From the NCBI RefSeq assembly GCF_028769735.1, contig NC_088187.1:10829532-10893531 (forward strand): a DNA stretch of 64,000 nt, written 5' to 3'. The notes below the pieces were generated by a model. It had not been told where the DNA came from. It saw only the letters and a program-made list of their open reading frames with translations, and made no database searches. Made by a program: the position numbers and the translations under genes. Every line of letters starts with the position of its first letter. The first letter of the stretch is position 1. The DNA comes from Zonotrichia leucophrys gambelii. Its lineage: Eukaryota; Chordata; Aves; Passeriformes; Passerellidae. Shown in pieces: positions 11,288 through 22,446 of this stretch.

Positions 11288-11930
11288 GCTGATTTTTCTG
11301 ATTTTTTCCCTGATTTTTCAGAATTTTTTTTCCCAGACTTTTCTGATTTTTTCCCCAGATTTTTCAGAATTTTTTTTCCCAGATTTTTCAGATTTTTTTT
11401 CAGATTTTTTCCCAGACTCTTCTGACTTTTCAGAATTTTTTTTCAGATTTTTTCCCCAGAGTTGTCTGATTTTTCAGATTTCTTTTTGCAGATTATTCTG
11501 ATTTGTCAGATTTTCCCCAGGTGTTTCTGATTTTTCAATTTTTTTTAGGTTTTATCCAGATTTTTCTGATTTTTTTTCAGATTTTTTTTCAGATTCTTTT
11601 TCCAGACTTTTCTGATTTTTCAGATTATTTTTCAGATTTTTTCCCAGATTTTTCTGATTTTTTTTTCAGATTTTTTTCAGATTCTTTTTCCAGACTTTTC
11701 TGATTTTTCAGATTATTTTTCAGATTTTTTCCCAGATTTTTCTGATTTTTTTCAGATTCTTTTTCCAGACTTTTCTGATTTTTCAGATTATTTTCAGATT
11801 TTTTTTTCCCCAGACTTTTCCGATTTTTCAGATTTTTTCCCAGATTTTTCTGATTTTTCAGATTTTTTCTGATTTTTTGGAATTTTTGATTTTTCTGATT
11901 TCTCCACTTTTTTTTTTTTTTTTTTTTTGG
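11288..11930. repeat. T-rich minisatellite (TTTTTCAGA words)
   Basis: Tandem TTTTTCAGATTTTTTCCC and CAGACTTTTCTGA words with no fixed period. Larger blocks of about 80 bases (CAGATTCTTTTTCCAGAC and following) repeat at about 11590-11790. The + strand is nearly pyrimidine plus A, and a run of about 23 T ends it near 11928. Each unit resembles a polypyrimidine tract followed by CAG. Confidence 0.93.
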
Positions 11931-12117
11931 AATCTGGAGCAGTTTTGTCCCTGGAATGTGGCCAGGGCAGGGCAAGCCCCGTCCAGCCCTGCATGCCCAG
12001 GCTGGCATTGCCGGGTGCCCTGGGCACGCTGCCCCTGCCAGGGCCAGGACTGGACGCGCTGTTCCCTCTGTGCTGCCCCGGGCACTGCCAGGCCCACACA
12101 ATGCAAGCAAAGTCAGG

Positions 12118-12972
12118 GAATTTCCTTTCCAGATTTTTCCTTTCCAAATATTCTCCAATTCATCGTTTCACATTCATTCTGTTTCCAGATTTATTCTTTC
12201 AGGTTTATTTTCCCGATTCACTCCTTTCCCAAATATTCTCTCACAGATTTCCTCCTAGATAATTTCCCAGATTCCTCCTTTCCCAAATTATTTTCTCCCG
12301 ATTATTCCGTCCCAGTTCGTTCTTTTCCAGATTTATTCTTTTCCCAGATTCTCTCCTTTCCCAAAATTATTCCTCTCCCAGATTCATTCTGCTTCCCGGA
12401 TTCATTCTTTTCCAGATTTATTCTTTTCCCAGATTCTCTCCTTTCCCAAAATTATTCCTCTCCCAGATTCATTCCGTTTCCCAGATTCATTCTTTTCCAG
12501 ATTTATTCTTTTCCCAGATTCACTCCTTTCCCAAAATTATTCCTCTCACAGATTTACTCCCTTCCTAGATTAATTCTCTTCCCAGATTCCCTCCTTTCCC
12601 AGATTTACTTCTTTCCCATATATTCCTTCCTTACCCAGATTTATTCCTTTCCCACATTCCCTCCTTTTCCAGATTCATTCCCGTTCCCAGATTCCCTCTT
12701 TTCTCAGATTCACTTCCCTCCTAAATTCCCTCCTTTCCCAGATTCCTTCCTCTCCCAGACTCTCTCCTTTCCCAAATTCATTGCTTTCCCAGTTTCCCTC
12801 CTGCCCCAAATTCATTCCTTTCCCAGATTCCCTCCTTTCTCAGGTTCCTTCCTCTCCCAGATTAATTTCTTTCCTAAATTTCCCCCTTTCCCAAATTCAC
12901 TCGCTTCCCAGATTCCCTCCCAGACTCTCTCCTTTCCCAGATTGCCTTATCTCCCAAATTCCCTCCTCTCCC
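12118..12972. repeat. C/T-rich minisatellite
   Basis: About forty degenerate copies of an approximately 22-base unit such as CCCAGATTCATTCCTTTCC or CCAAATTCCCTCCTTTCC. The + strand is strongly pyrimidine-biased. The long Ser/Phe/Pro open frame across it (11877-12983) is a repeat translation. Confidence 0.93.
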
Positions 12973-13404
12973 CACAGAAGTGACATCAAACCCTTTGCAA
13001 TGTGCTGGCAGAAAGGAAACTCCCAATTGTGCACAGGGAAAAGAGGGACAGAGAAGGAAAAGAGATAAATTCAGGGGTTCTGGAAACTTCCAGCAGCAAA
13101 ACTCAGGAGTTTCTGCATTCCAGGGCACTTTTAGAGACAGAAACCCCAGGATGTTTCCAACCTGAGGTTCACCTCAGAAAGCAGCACAGAAGGAAATCCC
13201 AAAGTTCATAATTCCAGCAGCACGCTGAGATTGGAGCTTAAGGAAATTAATCTCAAATGCTTTGAGAATTCCCAGAGAAGAGCAGGTCAATAAAACTCCT
13301 TTTTTAGCCCCAGCGAGCCACGAGCTGGGCCTTGCTACACCCACCTCTCACCAGGTGTGAAATCACAAATCCCAGATGGGATTAGGTTTGAAAGGATCTT
13401 AAAC
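12973..13404. other. single-copy spacer
   Basis: Unique sequence. It contains AATAAAACTCC near 13290, but nothing else suggests a transcript end. No coding region recognised. Confidence 0.5.
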
Positions 13405-13957
13405 CCCATCCCATCCATCCCATAACCCATCCCATCCATCCCATAACCCATCCCATCCCGTCCCAATGCAGGATTCAATGCCTCCAGGACCCTGTGACTC
13501 CTGTTCCCATTCTCAATCCCATCCCATCCCATCCCATCCCATCCCATCCATCCCATCCCATCCCATCATCTCAATCCCATCCCATCCCATCCCATCCCAT
13601 CATCCCATCCCACCCCAAATCATCCCTCCCATCCCATCCATCCATCATCCATCCATCCCATCCCATGGATCCCATCCCATCCCATCATTCCAATCCCATC
13701 CCATTCCATCATCTCAATCCCATCCCACCCCATCTCCCATCCCATCATCCTACCTCATCCCATCCCATGGATCCCATCCCATTTCATCCATCCCACCGAT
13801 TCCATCCCATCCCATCCCATCCCATCCCATCCCATCATTCCAATCCCATCCCATCCCATCTCCCATCCCATCATCCTATCTCATCCCATCCCATGGATTC
13901 CATCCCATCCCATCCCATTTCATCCATCCCACGGATTCCATCCCATCCCATCCATCA
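13405..13957. repeat. (ATCCC)n-type satellite, G-poor strand
   Basis: Two segments, 13405-13463 and about 13515-13957, made of CATCCCATCCCATCC with CATC and CATTCC variants. The + strand is almost free of G, so the minus strand carries dense GGGAT runs. It is the reverse complement of the family at 48003-48585. Confidence 0.96.
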
Positions 13958-14208
13958 GCAAGGACACTTCCACCACCCCAGCTCGCTCCAAGCCTCACCC
14001 TTAAAAACCCCTTTAAAAATGAGTCTTTAAAGGGAGATTTAAAACCCTATTCTTGATGGGGTTTTGCCCTTACAAAGCCTCCTGAACATCCAGAAATCCT
14101 CATAAAAAACGAGGATACGAGCGGAGAAATGAGCCAGGGAGGGCAATGTCACCTCCTGCAGCTCCTGCTGCTCCTCCAGGAGCCCAAGGAGCGCTGGCAG
14201 CTCTCAGA
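13956..14208. repeat. dispersed duplication, copy 1 of 2
   Basis: Matches 21085-21336 along its whole length in the same orientation. Shared landmarks are CCACCACCCCAGCT, AAAAACCCCTTTAAAAATG, CATCCAGAAATCC, GTCACCTCCTGCAGCTCC and GCTGGCAGCTCTC. The start resembles the minus-strand side of a CR1 3' region (GGACACTTCCACC...GCTCCAAGCC), so the ancestor may be an old CR1 insertion plus flank. Confidence 0.88.
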
Positions 14209-14436
14209 TCCAGGTCCAGGCTGGTGCTGGGCTGATCCCCAGGGCTCAGCTCGGCTCAGCTCAGCTCCGTGCCCAAATCGCTTGTGACAGGTTTGGCCGT
14301 GGGCAGCGGCTGGGCCGGATTAACCCCGCGCCTGATGCGCTCCTGAATCCCCCGGGGCCACCCAGGGCACCGAGAGGCAGCCGCAGGCAGGGCCACCCTG
14401 ATCTCACCCCCGAGAGGTCTGCAGAACAGAGAAAAG

Positions 14437-15765
14437 TAAAAAAAAACCACAAAAACGAAGAAAAAAACACCCCCCCGCAAAAAAACGAACAAAAAAAAAA
14501 AACACAAAAGAACCCACAAAACACCAAACCAAAAACAAAACAAAAGCAAACAAAAAACTCCCCCCCAAAAAACCTACCAAAGAAACCACAAAAGAACCCA
14601 CAAAACACCAAACCAAAAGCAAGCAAAAAACTCCCTCCCAAAAAACCAAACAAAAAACCACAAAAGAATCCACAAAACACCAAACCTAAACAAAAAACAA
14701 ATGCAAACTCTCCCCCCAAAAAAACAAACAAAAATGACCCACAAAAGAACCCACAAAACACCAAACCAAAAACAAAACAAAAGCAAACAAAAAACTCCCC
14801 CCCCAAAAAACCTACCAAAGAGCCCACAAAACACCAAACCAAAAAAAACCCAAACCAAATAAAAAACAAACAAAAAACTCTCCCCCCGCCAAAAAAAAAC
14901 AAGCAAAAAAACCACAAAAGAATCCACAAAACACCAAACCAAAACCAAAACAAAAGCAAACAAAAAACCCCCCCCCAAAAAACCTACCAAAGAAACCACC
15001 AAAGAGCCCACAAAACACCAAACCAAAACTAAACAAAAAGAAATGCAAAACTCTCCCCCAAAAAAAAAACAAAAAAATAAACCACAAAAGAACCCACAAA
15101 ACACCAAACCAAAACCAAAACAAAAGCAAGCAAAAAACTCCCCCCCAAAAAACCTACCAAAGAAACCACAAAAGAGCCCACAAAACACCAAACCAAAAAA
15201 AAAACCCAAACCAAATAAAAAACAAACAAAAAACTCTCCCCTGCCAAAAAAAAAACAAACAAAAAACCCCCCACAAAACATCAAACCAAAAACAAAACAA
15301 AAGCAAACAAAAAACTCCCCCCCCAAAAAACCACAAAAGAACCCACAAAACACCAAACCAAAAAAACCCGAAACCAAATAAAAAACAAACAAAAAACTCT
15401 CCCCCCGCCAAAAAAACCAAACAAAAAAACCACAAAAGAACCCACAAAACACCAAACCAAAACTAAACAAAAAGAAATGCAAAACTCTCCCCCCAAAAAA
15501 ACAAACAAAAATAAACCACAAAAGAGCCCACAAAACACCAAACCAAAAACAAAACAAAACGAAAACAAATAAAAAACACCCTCACAAAACATCAAACCAA
15601 AAAAACACCAAATCAAAACAAACAGAAGAAACCCACAAAACACCAAAACAAAAAAAAACCCAAACCAAAACAACAAACAAACAGACAAAAAAAACCACAA
15701 AAAAACACAAAAAAACCCCCAAAACAAACAGCAAACAAAAAACTAAACCAAACCAATAAAAAAGC
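14437..15765. repeat. A/C-rich minisatellite (CAAAACACCAAACC words)
   Basis: About 1.3 kb of units of roughly 75-110 bases, each with a CTCCCCCCC block, CCACAAAAGAACCCAC and AAAACACCAAACCAAA. T and G are nearly absent on the + strand. Minus-strand open frames of up to 327 codons rich in Phe, Gly, Leu and Cys are translations of the array and should not be taken for membrane proteins. Confidence 0.95.
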
Positions 15766-15864
15766 AATAATTGCAGAAGAAACCTGCACAGGGCAGAGAT
15801 TTTGAGGTGATTGAGGCAGGCTCGTGTTCCCTGCCCTGGGGCTGATATTGGGGACACCAGAGCA

Positions 15865-15920
<56 letters not shown>
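15865..15920. repeat. (AAT)n microsatellite
   Basis: About eighteen uninterrupted AAT trinucleotides, preceded and followed by unique sequence. Perfect and long, so probably length-polymorphic. Confidence 0.98.
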
Positions 15921-16049
15921 GCCCACAATACGCATCTGGTGATTCTGAAGGGTTTTCACCCAAATGTTTCTGGGGTGATGAGGACACGGAGCTGTCCTGG
16001 TGAGGAGACACAGCCCAGCCTGGGGGGAACGGACACTGCAACCTCAGAG

Positions 16050-16700
16050 TGGGAATAACGGGAATAATAATGGGAATAATGGGAATAATGGGAATGGGGA
16101 ATGGGAATAATGGGAATAATGGGAATAATGGGAAGGGGAATGGAAATAATGAGAATAATGGAATGGGAAATGGGAAAACGGGAATAATGAGAATAATGGG
16201 AATGGGGAATGGGAATAATGGGAATAATGGGAATAATGGGAATGGGAATAACGGGAATAATGGGAAGGGGGAATGGGAATAATGGGAATAATGGGAATAA
16301 TGGGAATAATGGGAATAATGGGAATAACGGGAATAACGGGAATAACGGGAAGGGGGAATGGGAATAATGGGAATAATGGGAATAATGGGAATGGGAATAA
16401 TGGGAATAATGGGAATGGAAATTATGGAATAATGGGAATAACGGGAATAACAGGATGGGGAATGGGAATAATGGGAATAACGGGAATAATGGGAAGGGGG
16501 AATGGGAATAATGGGAATAACGGGAATAATGGGAATGGGGAATGAAAATGAGGACTGGGAATGGGGATAGGGAAAGAAAATGGGGAATAGCAGTGGCAAT
16601 GGGCAAGGAATGGAGATGGGCAGGGAATGGAAATGGGAATGGGAAAGTGAATGGGGAATGACAATGACCATCGCAATGGGAATGGGCAGGGAATGGCAAT
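16050..16700. repeat. (GGGAATAAT)n satellite, C-poor strand
   Basis: Nine-base units GGGAATAAT and GGGAATAAC with six-base variants GGGAAT. After about 16550 they decay to GGGAATGG-type words. The + strand has nearly no C. GGG runs every 6-9 bases satisfy a G-quadruplex pattern. Minus-strand Ile-Pro-Ile open frames derive from it. Confidence 0.96.
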
Positions 16701-17649
16701 GGGGATGGGAAGCACAGCCAGGGTTTGGGGGCTCAGGACCCGAGAGTTCCCAGGGATTCCCTGTGAGTGCTGCTCCCCCTCATCCCCCCAGGAATGCTGG
16801 TGGGACAGGGGGAGCAGAGCCCAAACCCTGCCAGCCTGGGAGCAGCTGGGAGCACTCGGGAATGGGCAGGGAAGGGATCCTGGGGGGTTAAAGATTCCCT
16901 CAAAAAGTGATTGACAACATCAGGGAGGAACTCTGGGAGGTGGGGAGGGGTCCCTGGGGTGACCAGCAGGGTCAGGTTTGATGCGGTTTGATCACTCCCA
17001 GCTCTGGTGGGATGAGTTTGGGACAACATTCCAAGGGATCCTGAGGACCAGGCCCAGCACAACCCAGCAGAGCTCCCTGATGCTGCAGCGGAGCAAGGAG
17101 AAACCTCCAGGAACAGGCTGGGAGAACACCAGGACAGAGCAGACCTGCACCACTGCTGATGCCAAAACTCCTTAATCCTAACCCTTAACACCTGAGCTGC
17201 CAGGACCTGGCTCCTGTGGAAAACCTCCCTGCCAGGACCCTGCAGGGACATCCCCAAACAGCCAGCAAACCACCAAAACCCTCAAAAATATTCCTGCTTT
17301 TCCTACAAGGAGCTGGGGACATTTGTGCCCTGCTGCTGCTTGAGGAGGATGCTCCGCGTGGCACAGAAGGATCTGGAATCCTCTGGAGAAGGATTTTCCT
17401 GCTCTGCCTGGGATCCCATGGATCTGGAACAGTTTTGTTGAAACTGGCAATTTAATTAGTGAGGGGGGAAAAAAAAAAATCTCCGGCATAATTCAGGAAG
17501 AAACATCATTTCCAAGTTAATGAGAGAAATATTTTAATTACGGCGCTTAACAAGTTATGACTTTGCCAAGGGGTTCTCTCGGGGAGGCTGCACATTTTTT
17601 TCCATGGATTTCAAGCAAGGAAAAGTGGGAGAGGAGAGGGGAGGAAGCA
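16701..17649. other. single-copy spacer with an AT-rich island
   Basis: Unique sequence. At 17455-17560 an AT-rich patch holds GAGAGAAATATTTTAATTAC and GGCGCTTAACAAG, unlike the surrounding GC-rich DNA. It could be a conserved non-coding element, which I cannot test here. No exon recognised. Confidence 0.5.
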
Positions 17650-18250
17650 GAGGAGGAAATCCATGGAAAGGGAGAGAGGCAGCAGGAAAGGCTTTGGTGG
17701 GAGCAAAAAATGGAGATTTTTCAAAATGAAGAGAGAAGGATTTTTCAGAATGAAGAGAGACCAGGGAACATCATCTCAGGGGGGCTCTGGAGAAGGATTT
17801 AGGTTGGATTTAGGTTTGAATTTTCCCCAGTGAGGGAGGGGAGGCTCTGGAAAAGATTCCCAGAGAAACTGTGGCTGCTCCTGGATCCCTGGAAGTGCCA
17901 GCAGGGAGCCAAGAAAATTCCATGATCTCCTCAGGATCCCACCACAGCTGGAATAAAAGAGGAGCTGGGATCAGAATGGAACAGGGTGGACACTGGGCTG
18001 CTCACAGAGGAACATCCAGAGCCTGGAGTTTTCCAGAAAAACATGAAAATCCAAGAGGAGGAAAACCATGGAAAGGGAGAGAGGCAGCAGGAAAGGCTTT
18101 GGTGGGAGCAAAAAAAAAAAAAAAAAGGAGATTTTTAAAAATGAAGAGAGACCAGGGAACATCATCTCAGGGGGGGTCTGGAGAAGGATTTAGGCTGGAT
18201 TTAGGTTGAATTCAGTGAGTGGGGGGAGGCTCTGGAATGGAACTCCCAGA
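17650..18250. repeat. tandem duplication (~400-bp spacing)
   Basis: Segments 17650-17862 and 18053-18250 share CCATGGAAAGGGAGAGAGG, CAGCAGGAAAGGCTTTGG, GAAGAGAGACCAGGGAAC and ATCATCTCAGGGGGG in order. The second copy has gained an A run (18111-18126) and lost the GAGAAGGATTTTTCAG segment. Both copies end in a CR1-like GGCTCTGGAA...CCCAGAG stretch, so the unit is probably a duplicated piece holding a CR1 remnant. Confidence 0.9.
17875..18045. repeat. dispersed duplication, copy 1 of 2
   Basis: Shares GCCAGCAGGGAGCCAAGAAA, CTCAGGATCCCACCACAGC, GGACACTGGGCTGCTCACAG and CAGAGCCTGG in order with 19200-19370. The second copy holds an extra internal ATCCCACCACAGCTGGAAT repeat. Confidence 0.9.
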
Positions 18251-18360
18251 GCAGTGTGGATGCCCCTGGACCCCAAGGTCAGGCTGGACAGGGCTTGGAG
18301 CAGCCTGGAACATGGAACTGGATGAGCTTTGGGATCCCTCCCATCCAACCCCTCCCCTGA
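18228..18360 (+). mobile_element. CR1 LINE 3' fragment, worn
   Basis: Shows the forward order of the CR1 3' coding end and tail: GGCTCTGGAA, CCCAGAGCAGTGTGGATGCC, GTCAGGCTGGACAGGGCTTG, GAGCAGCCTGG, AACTGGATGAGCTTTGGGAT and CCCATCCAACCCC. The usual GGAAGGTGTCCCTGCCCATGG segment is deleted. No terminal octamers are clear. Confidence 0.75.
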
Positions 18361-19199
18361 GTCCCTCCAGGCTCTCCCCAGCCCGTGGGTGCCAGGGCTG
18401 AGCCCTGGGCAGCTCCCAGGGCAGGAATTTCTCCCTTTGAAGGCGGCTCCTGGGGGTGAGATTTGTTTTCTCTGCACGGCTCAGCAGAAACAGCAATTTC
18501 CTCCTCCCAGCCGCAGCCCTGGCTCCTGGCAGCTCAGGTTTCCTTCCCGGTGAAGTCCTTCGGTGGCAGCCAGGTCTGTGCTCCTCCTGGGGACACCTGG
18601 GACTGGCTCAGTGTCCCCAGTGCCACCAGCCACCACCGCAGAACCAGTTCGATATGAGCTCAGCTTGACAACTTCACCATCTCTGGCAGATGATTCACTG
18701 GTGCCCATGAGCTCCTCAGGTCTTTATTAGTCCTGAATCACATCTGCTCATAAATACCAGAGGGGTTTTTCACACCTTGGGTTATTATTGAAGGAGGGCT
18801 CGTTTCGGCTGCCTTAGAAAAATATTTCCTGCTCTTTTCGGCTTCTGCGGGATTCCAGGAAGGGCTCGGCAGCAGAGGCTCCCCCAAACACATCCTCACA
18901 TCTGCTGCAGCCACGCTTGGAGCAACTGAAAAGTTAAATAAGAGGAGCAGGAGAAAGGACTGGAAGCAAAGCAGAGTCATTGTTTACCTCCCGTGTTGGT
19001 TTTGAGATGATATCGAGCGGCAGAGCAGGAACTCAAACAGCAGGGACTGACTTTGATAAAACACATCCTTCCTTCCCTCCCTCCTGCACCTGGGCAGGAG
19101 CTGCTGCAGCCCGGGATGCCCCGAGAGGGACAGGGGCACTGCCAGCCTGGGTGAGGGACAGGGGCACTGCCAGCCCTGCAGAGGTGCCAAACACCGCCC
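18361..19199. other. single-copy spacer
   Basis: Unique sequence. An AT-richer part at 18715-18830 (CTTTATTAGTCC, GGGTTATTATTGAAGG) interrupts GC-rich DNA. A short direct repeat, GAGGGACAGGGGCACTGCCA, occurs twice near 19124-19166. No gene seen. Confidence 0.5.
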
Positions 19200-19370
19200 T
19201 GGCACTGCCAGCAGGGAGCCAAGAAAATTCCGTGTTCTCCTCAGGATCCCACCACAGCTGGAATGAAAGAGGAGCTGGGATCAGATCCCACCACAGCTGG
19301 AATCAGGCTGGACACTGGGCTGCTCACAGGGGGACATGCAGAGCCTGGGGTTTTTCAGAAAATTCCAAGT
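19200..19370. repeat. dispersed duplication, copy 2 of 2
   Basis: Partner of 17875-18045, about 1.3 kb away in the same orientation. It carries a duplicated ATCCCACCACAGCTGGAAT block not seen in the partner. Confidence 0.9.
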
Positions 19371-19504
19371 TTCAGCACAAAAAGTGTTCCCCCAGCCCTC
19401 ACCTAAGGGTACAGAACTGGCAACAGCCCAGGAAAATTTCCACCCCATTCCTTTGTGGGAAGCAATGGAGTGATTTCCCCTCTGCCTGGGGGAATGACTG
19501 GGCC

Positions 19505-20065
19505 AGGGAGGGGAAAGGATTCCCTGGAGGAAACTGAATTCCCTAGAGGGAACTGAATTCCCTTGGAGGAAACTGAACATCCTGGAGGAATCTGAATTCC
19601 TTGGGGGAAATTGAATTCCCTGCAGGGAACTGAATTCCCTTGGAGGAAACTGAAATCCCTGAAGGAGAATCTGAATTCCTGAGGAACTGAATTCCCTTGG
19701 AGGAAACTGAACATCCTGGAGGAATCTGAATTCCTTGGGGGAAATTGAATTCCCTGGAGGGAACTGAATTCCCTGAAGGAATCTGAATTCCCTTGGAGGA
19801 ATCTGAATTCCCTTGGAAGAAACTGAATTTCCTTGGAGGAATCTGAACTCCCTTGAGAATGAATCCTGGAGAACTGATTCCTTGGAGGAATCTGAAATTT
19901 CCTTGGAGGAATCTGAACTCCCTTGGAGGAATCTGAATTCCCTTGGAGGGAACTGGATTCCCTTGGAGGAATCTGAATTCCCTGGAGGAATCTGAATTCC
20001 CTTGGAGGAATCTGAATTCCCTTGGAGGGAACTGAATTCCCTTGGAGGGAACTGAATTCCCTGGA
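19505..20065. repeat. 20-bp minisatellite
   Basis: About 27 copies of TTGGAGGAATCTGAATTCCC, with GGGAACTGAATTCCC variants of 19-20 bases. A degraded stretch at about 19848-19890 has several single-base losses. Open frames reading Glu-Phe-Pro or Asn-Ser-Leu follow the repeat. Confidence 0.96.
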
Positions 20066-21084
20066 GCCAGCCTGGCAAGTTCACCCACAAGCTGTTCTGG
20101 CTGCAAGCCCAGGAGCCCAGAAAGTCCCAAATCCCTGAGCTGACACCCTGAACCCACCTTGAGCAATCCCACAGCACAACCTGCCCAGGTGAGTGTCACT
20201 GCCAGCCAGGGCTGGCCTTGGCTGCAGCCTGTCACCCGTGTCACCTGTGTCACCCGTCCTGTTAAACCACAGCTCCCAGTTTCCTGAAACTGGAGAGGGT
20301 TGTTGGCTTTGGCCTGGCTGCAATGTGCTCCAGGCTTAACCTGGGATTTACCAGGAGCCCCTAAACCCCTTTCCAGGCAGGAAGGAGGCTCCAGCTGCCT
20401 TTCCCCAAGCTGCATTTTCCTTCTAATGCTGCTCCCTCCTGCCTCAAAGCAGCCCCCAAAGCTGCAGCTGGGACAAAGCCACTGGTGCAGCCTCACATTT
20501 TGTGTGTGCAGCCTTGCTCTCCCCCAGCCCAGAAAAACCCCCCAGAAACCAAAGGGAAAACTTTGGGAATCCATCCAGGATCCAGCATTTAGGGAAATCT
20601 CCCTGTAAAAGCTCCCAGACAGAACCCAGAGGCCTCAAGGCCAGGCAATGGGCTGCTAAAATTTGTTTGGGTTTTTTTAAGCCTCCAAGTTAGTATGGAG
20701 AAAATGTCCCTTATTTTAGAAGGCCCAAAGCTCCAGGCGTGGTGGGCCAGCTCTGAGCTGGATGTACACAAGGAATAAAGGAAGGGATTCCCAAAAGTGC
20801 ACCAAAAACTTCTCCAAGCTGGAGCCAGGCCTGGCCTGGAGGCCTCAGGGCACAGGCCTGGTTATTTATTCCTGAATTTGGCTTTTCCCAGGGGGCATTT
20901 TGCAGGTTGGGCAGGCCCAGCTCCCTGGGAAGCTGCACTGGGATGGGATGGAACAAGGAGAAGGGAAATCATCCCTTTCCCCACAGGAGACTGCTCCACT
21001 CAGCAAAAATGACCCCAACCTCCCTCTTTTGGTGCAGCCAGCCTGGGAATGTCCCTCCTTTTGTCCTTTTGTCACATCCCCCAC
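20066..21084. other. single-copy spacer
   Basis: About 1 kb of unique GC-rich DNA. Several short open frames occur on both strands with no recognisable product. GGTTATTTATTCCTG near 20862 and GTTTGGGTTTTTTTAAGCC near 20670 are isolated AT patches. Confidence 0.5.
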
Positions 21085-21336
21085 GAGCAGGGACACCTCC
21101 ACCACCCCAGCTTGCTCCAAGTCTTACCTTGAAAAACCCCTTTAAAAATGGGTCTTTCAAGGGGATTTTTAAAACCAACTCTTGATGGGGCTTTGCTCTT
21201 TCAAAGCCTCCCTGAACATCCAGAAATCCACCTCAAAAATGAGGATATGAGCAGAGAAATAAACCAGGGAGGGAAATGTCACCTCCTGCAGCTCCTGCTG
21301 CTCCCTCGGGACCCCAAGGAGAGCTGGCAGCTCTCG
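21085..21336. repeat. dispersed duplication, copy 2 of 2
   Basis: Same-orientation partner of 13956-14208, about 7.1 kb away. Differences are mostly substitutions plus a few one- to two-base indels, so the duplication is old enough to have diverged but remains alignable end to end. Confidence 0.88.
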
Positions 21337-21694
21337 AATTAAGGAAATATGGAGATGGGACATGGCTGTGCTGCCAGGGAGGTGCAGGACACCTGCAGCT
21401 GGCACTGGGGACACCGTGGAGGTCCCCAAGGTGTCCCCCCAAGCAGGACCCGGCTCCTGAAAACCCCCAGAGCTGGAAGGAGTTAAACTCCTCATTTCTG
21501 AGGGATTTCTCCCTAATCTGTGCACATGGCCCAGGGGATCAGGGCTGTGGGTGGTGGTGCAAGCCTGTGGCAGCGCTCAGGCCCTGGGCCCAGCACCTGA
21601 CTGCTCTGCAAACCCTCTTAGCGCAGCACTTTTCAAATTTAATTAAGAGGCTCCTCTGAAGGGCTTAAAGCTGCTGCTGTGCCAGCCCCAAAGC
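21337..21694. other. single-copy spacer
   Basis: Unique sequence, no feature recognised. The right end (TTAATTAAGAGGCTCC, about 21637) is AT-rich. Confidence 0.5.
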
Positions 21695-22016
21695 GCTCCC
21701 AGGAGCCTGACAAGGGCAGGAGGCAGCAGGGACACTCAAATTTGCAGAGTTTCACCCAAATCACAAAGCTAAAAATGCTCCCAGGAGCCTGACAAGGGCA
21801 GGAGGCAGCAGGGACACTCAAATTTGCAGAGTTTCACCCAAATCACAAAGCTAAAAATGCTCCCAGGAGCCTGACAAGGGCAGAAGGGAGCAGGGACACT
21901 CAAATTTGCAGAGTTTCACCAAAATCACAAAGGCAAAAGCGCTCCCAGGAGCCTGACAAGGGCAGGAGGCAGCAGGGACCCTCAATTTGCAGAGTTTCAC
22001 CCAAACCACAAAGCCA
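21695..22016. repeat. 82-bp tandem repeat, four near-identical copies
   Basis: Copies start GCTCCCAGGAGCCTGACAAG at 21695, 21777, 21859 and 21941, exactly 82 bases apart. They share CAGGGACACTCAAATTTGC and GAGTTTCACCCAAATCAC. Only a handful of substitutions separate them (for example GCAGAAGGGAGC in copy 3), so the expansion is recent. Confidence 0.97.
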
Positions 22017-22369
22017 CAGGAGGAAGGGGGGAAAATATAAAAAAAAAAACCAACAAAAAACCAAACCCTGAAGGTGATGCTGAGAGCTCGGGGTCAGATT
22101 CTTTTCTGTGGAGGTAATGGGGGAAGAGGGAGGAAATTCAGGTTAATAAAAAACGGGCTGGGGTGGTTAAAGTTTGCCAGCCCTGAGGATGGATGGGCTC
22201 AGGCTGAGCCATGGGGCTCCCAGGGCAGGGCAGGGCAGGGCTGGCAGTGCCAGGGCACAGGGCAGCCCTGCAGGTGGCAAAACTGCTGGAAATCCCCATC
22301 CCTCCTCACCTCCTCTGCCATCCTGGGAAAATCACAGCAGCAGCATGCCCTGGGTTAACAGCTGAAAAG
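22017..22369. other. single-copy spacer
   Basis: Unique sequence with a short GGGCA pentamer run near 22223-22240. No gene recognised. Confidence 0.5.
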
Positions 22370-22407
22370 AATTATATAGTTATAAATCAAGTATTATGTA
22401 GTTATAC

Positions 22408-22446
<39 letters not shown>

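Noticed and set aside
14261..15727. Minus-strand frames of up to 327 codons rich in Phe, Leu, Gly and Cys, looking like membrane proteins
   Set aside because: They are translations of the CAAAACACCAAACC array; apparent hydrophobic segments come from T-rich complement codons.
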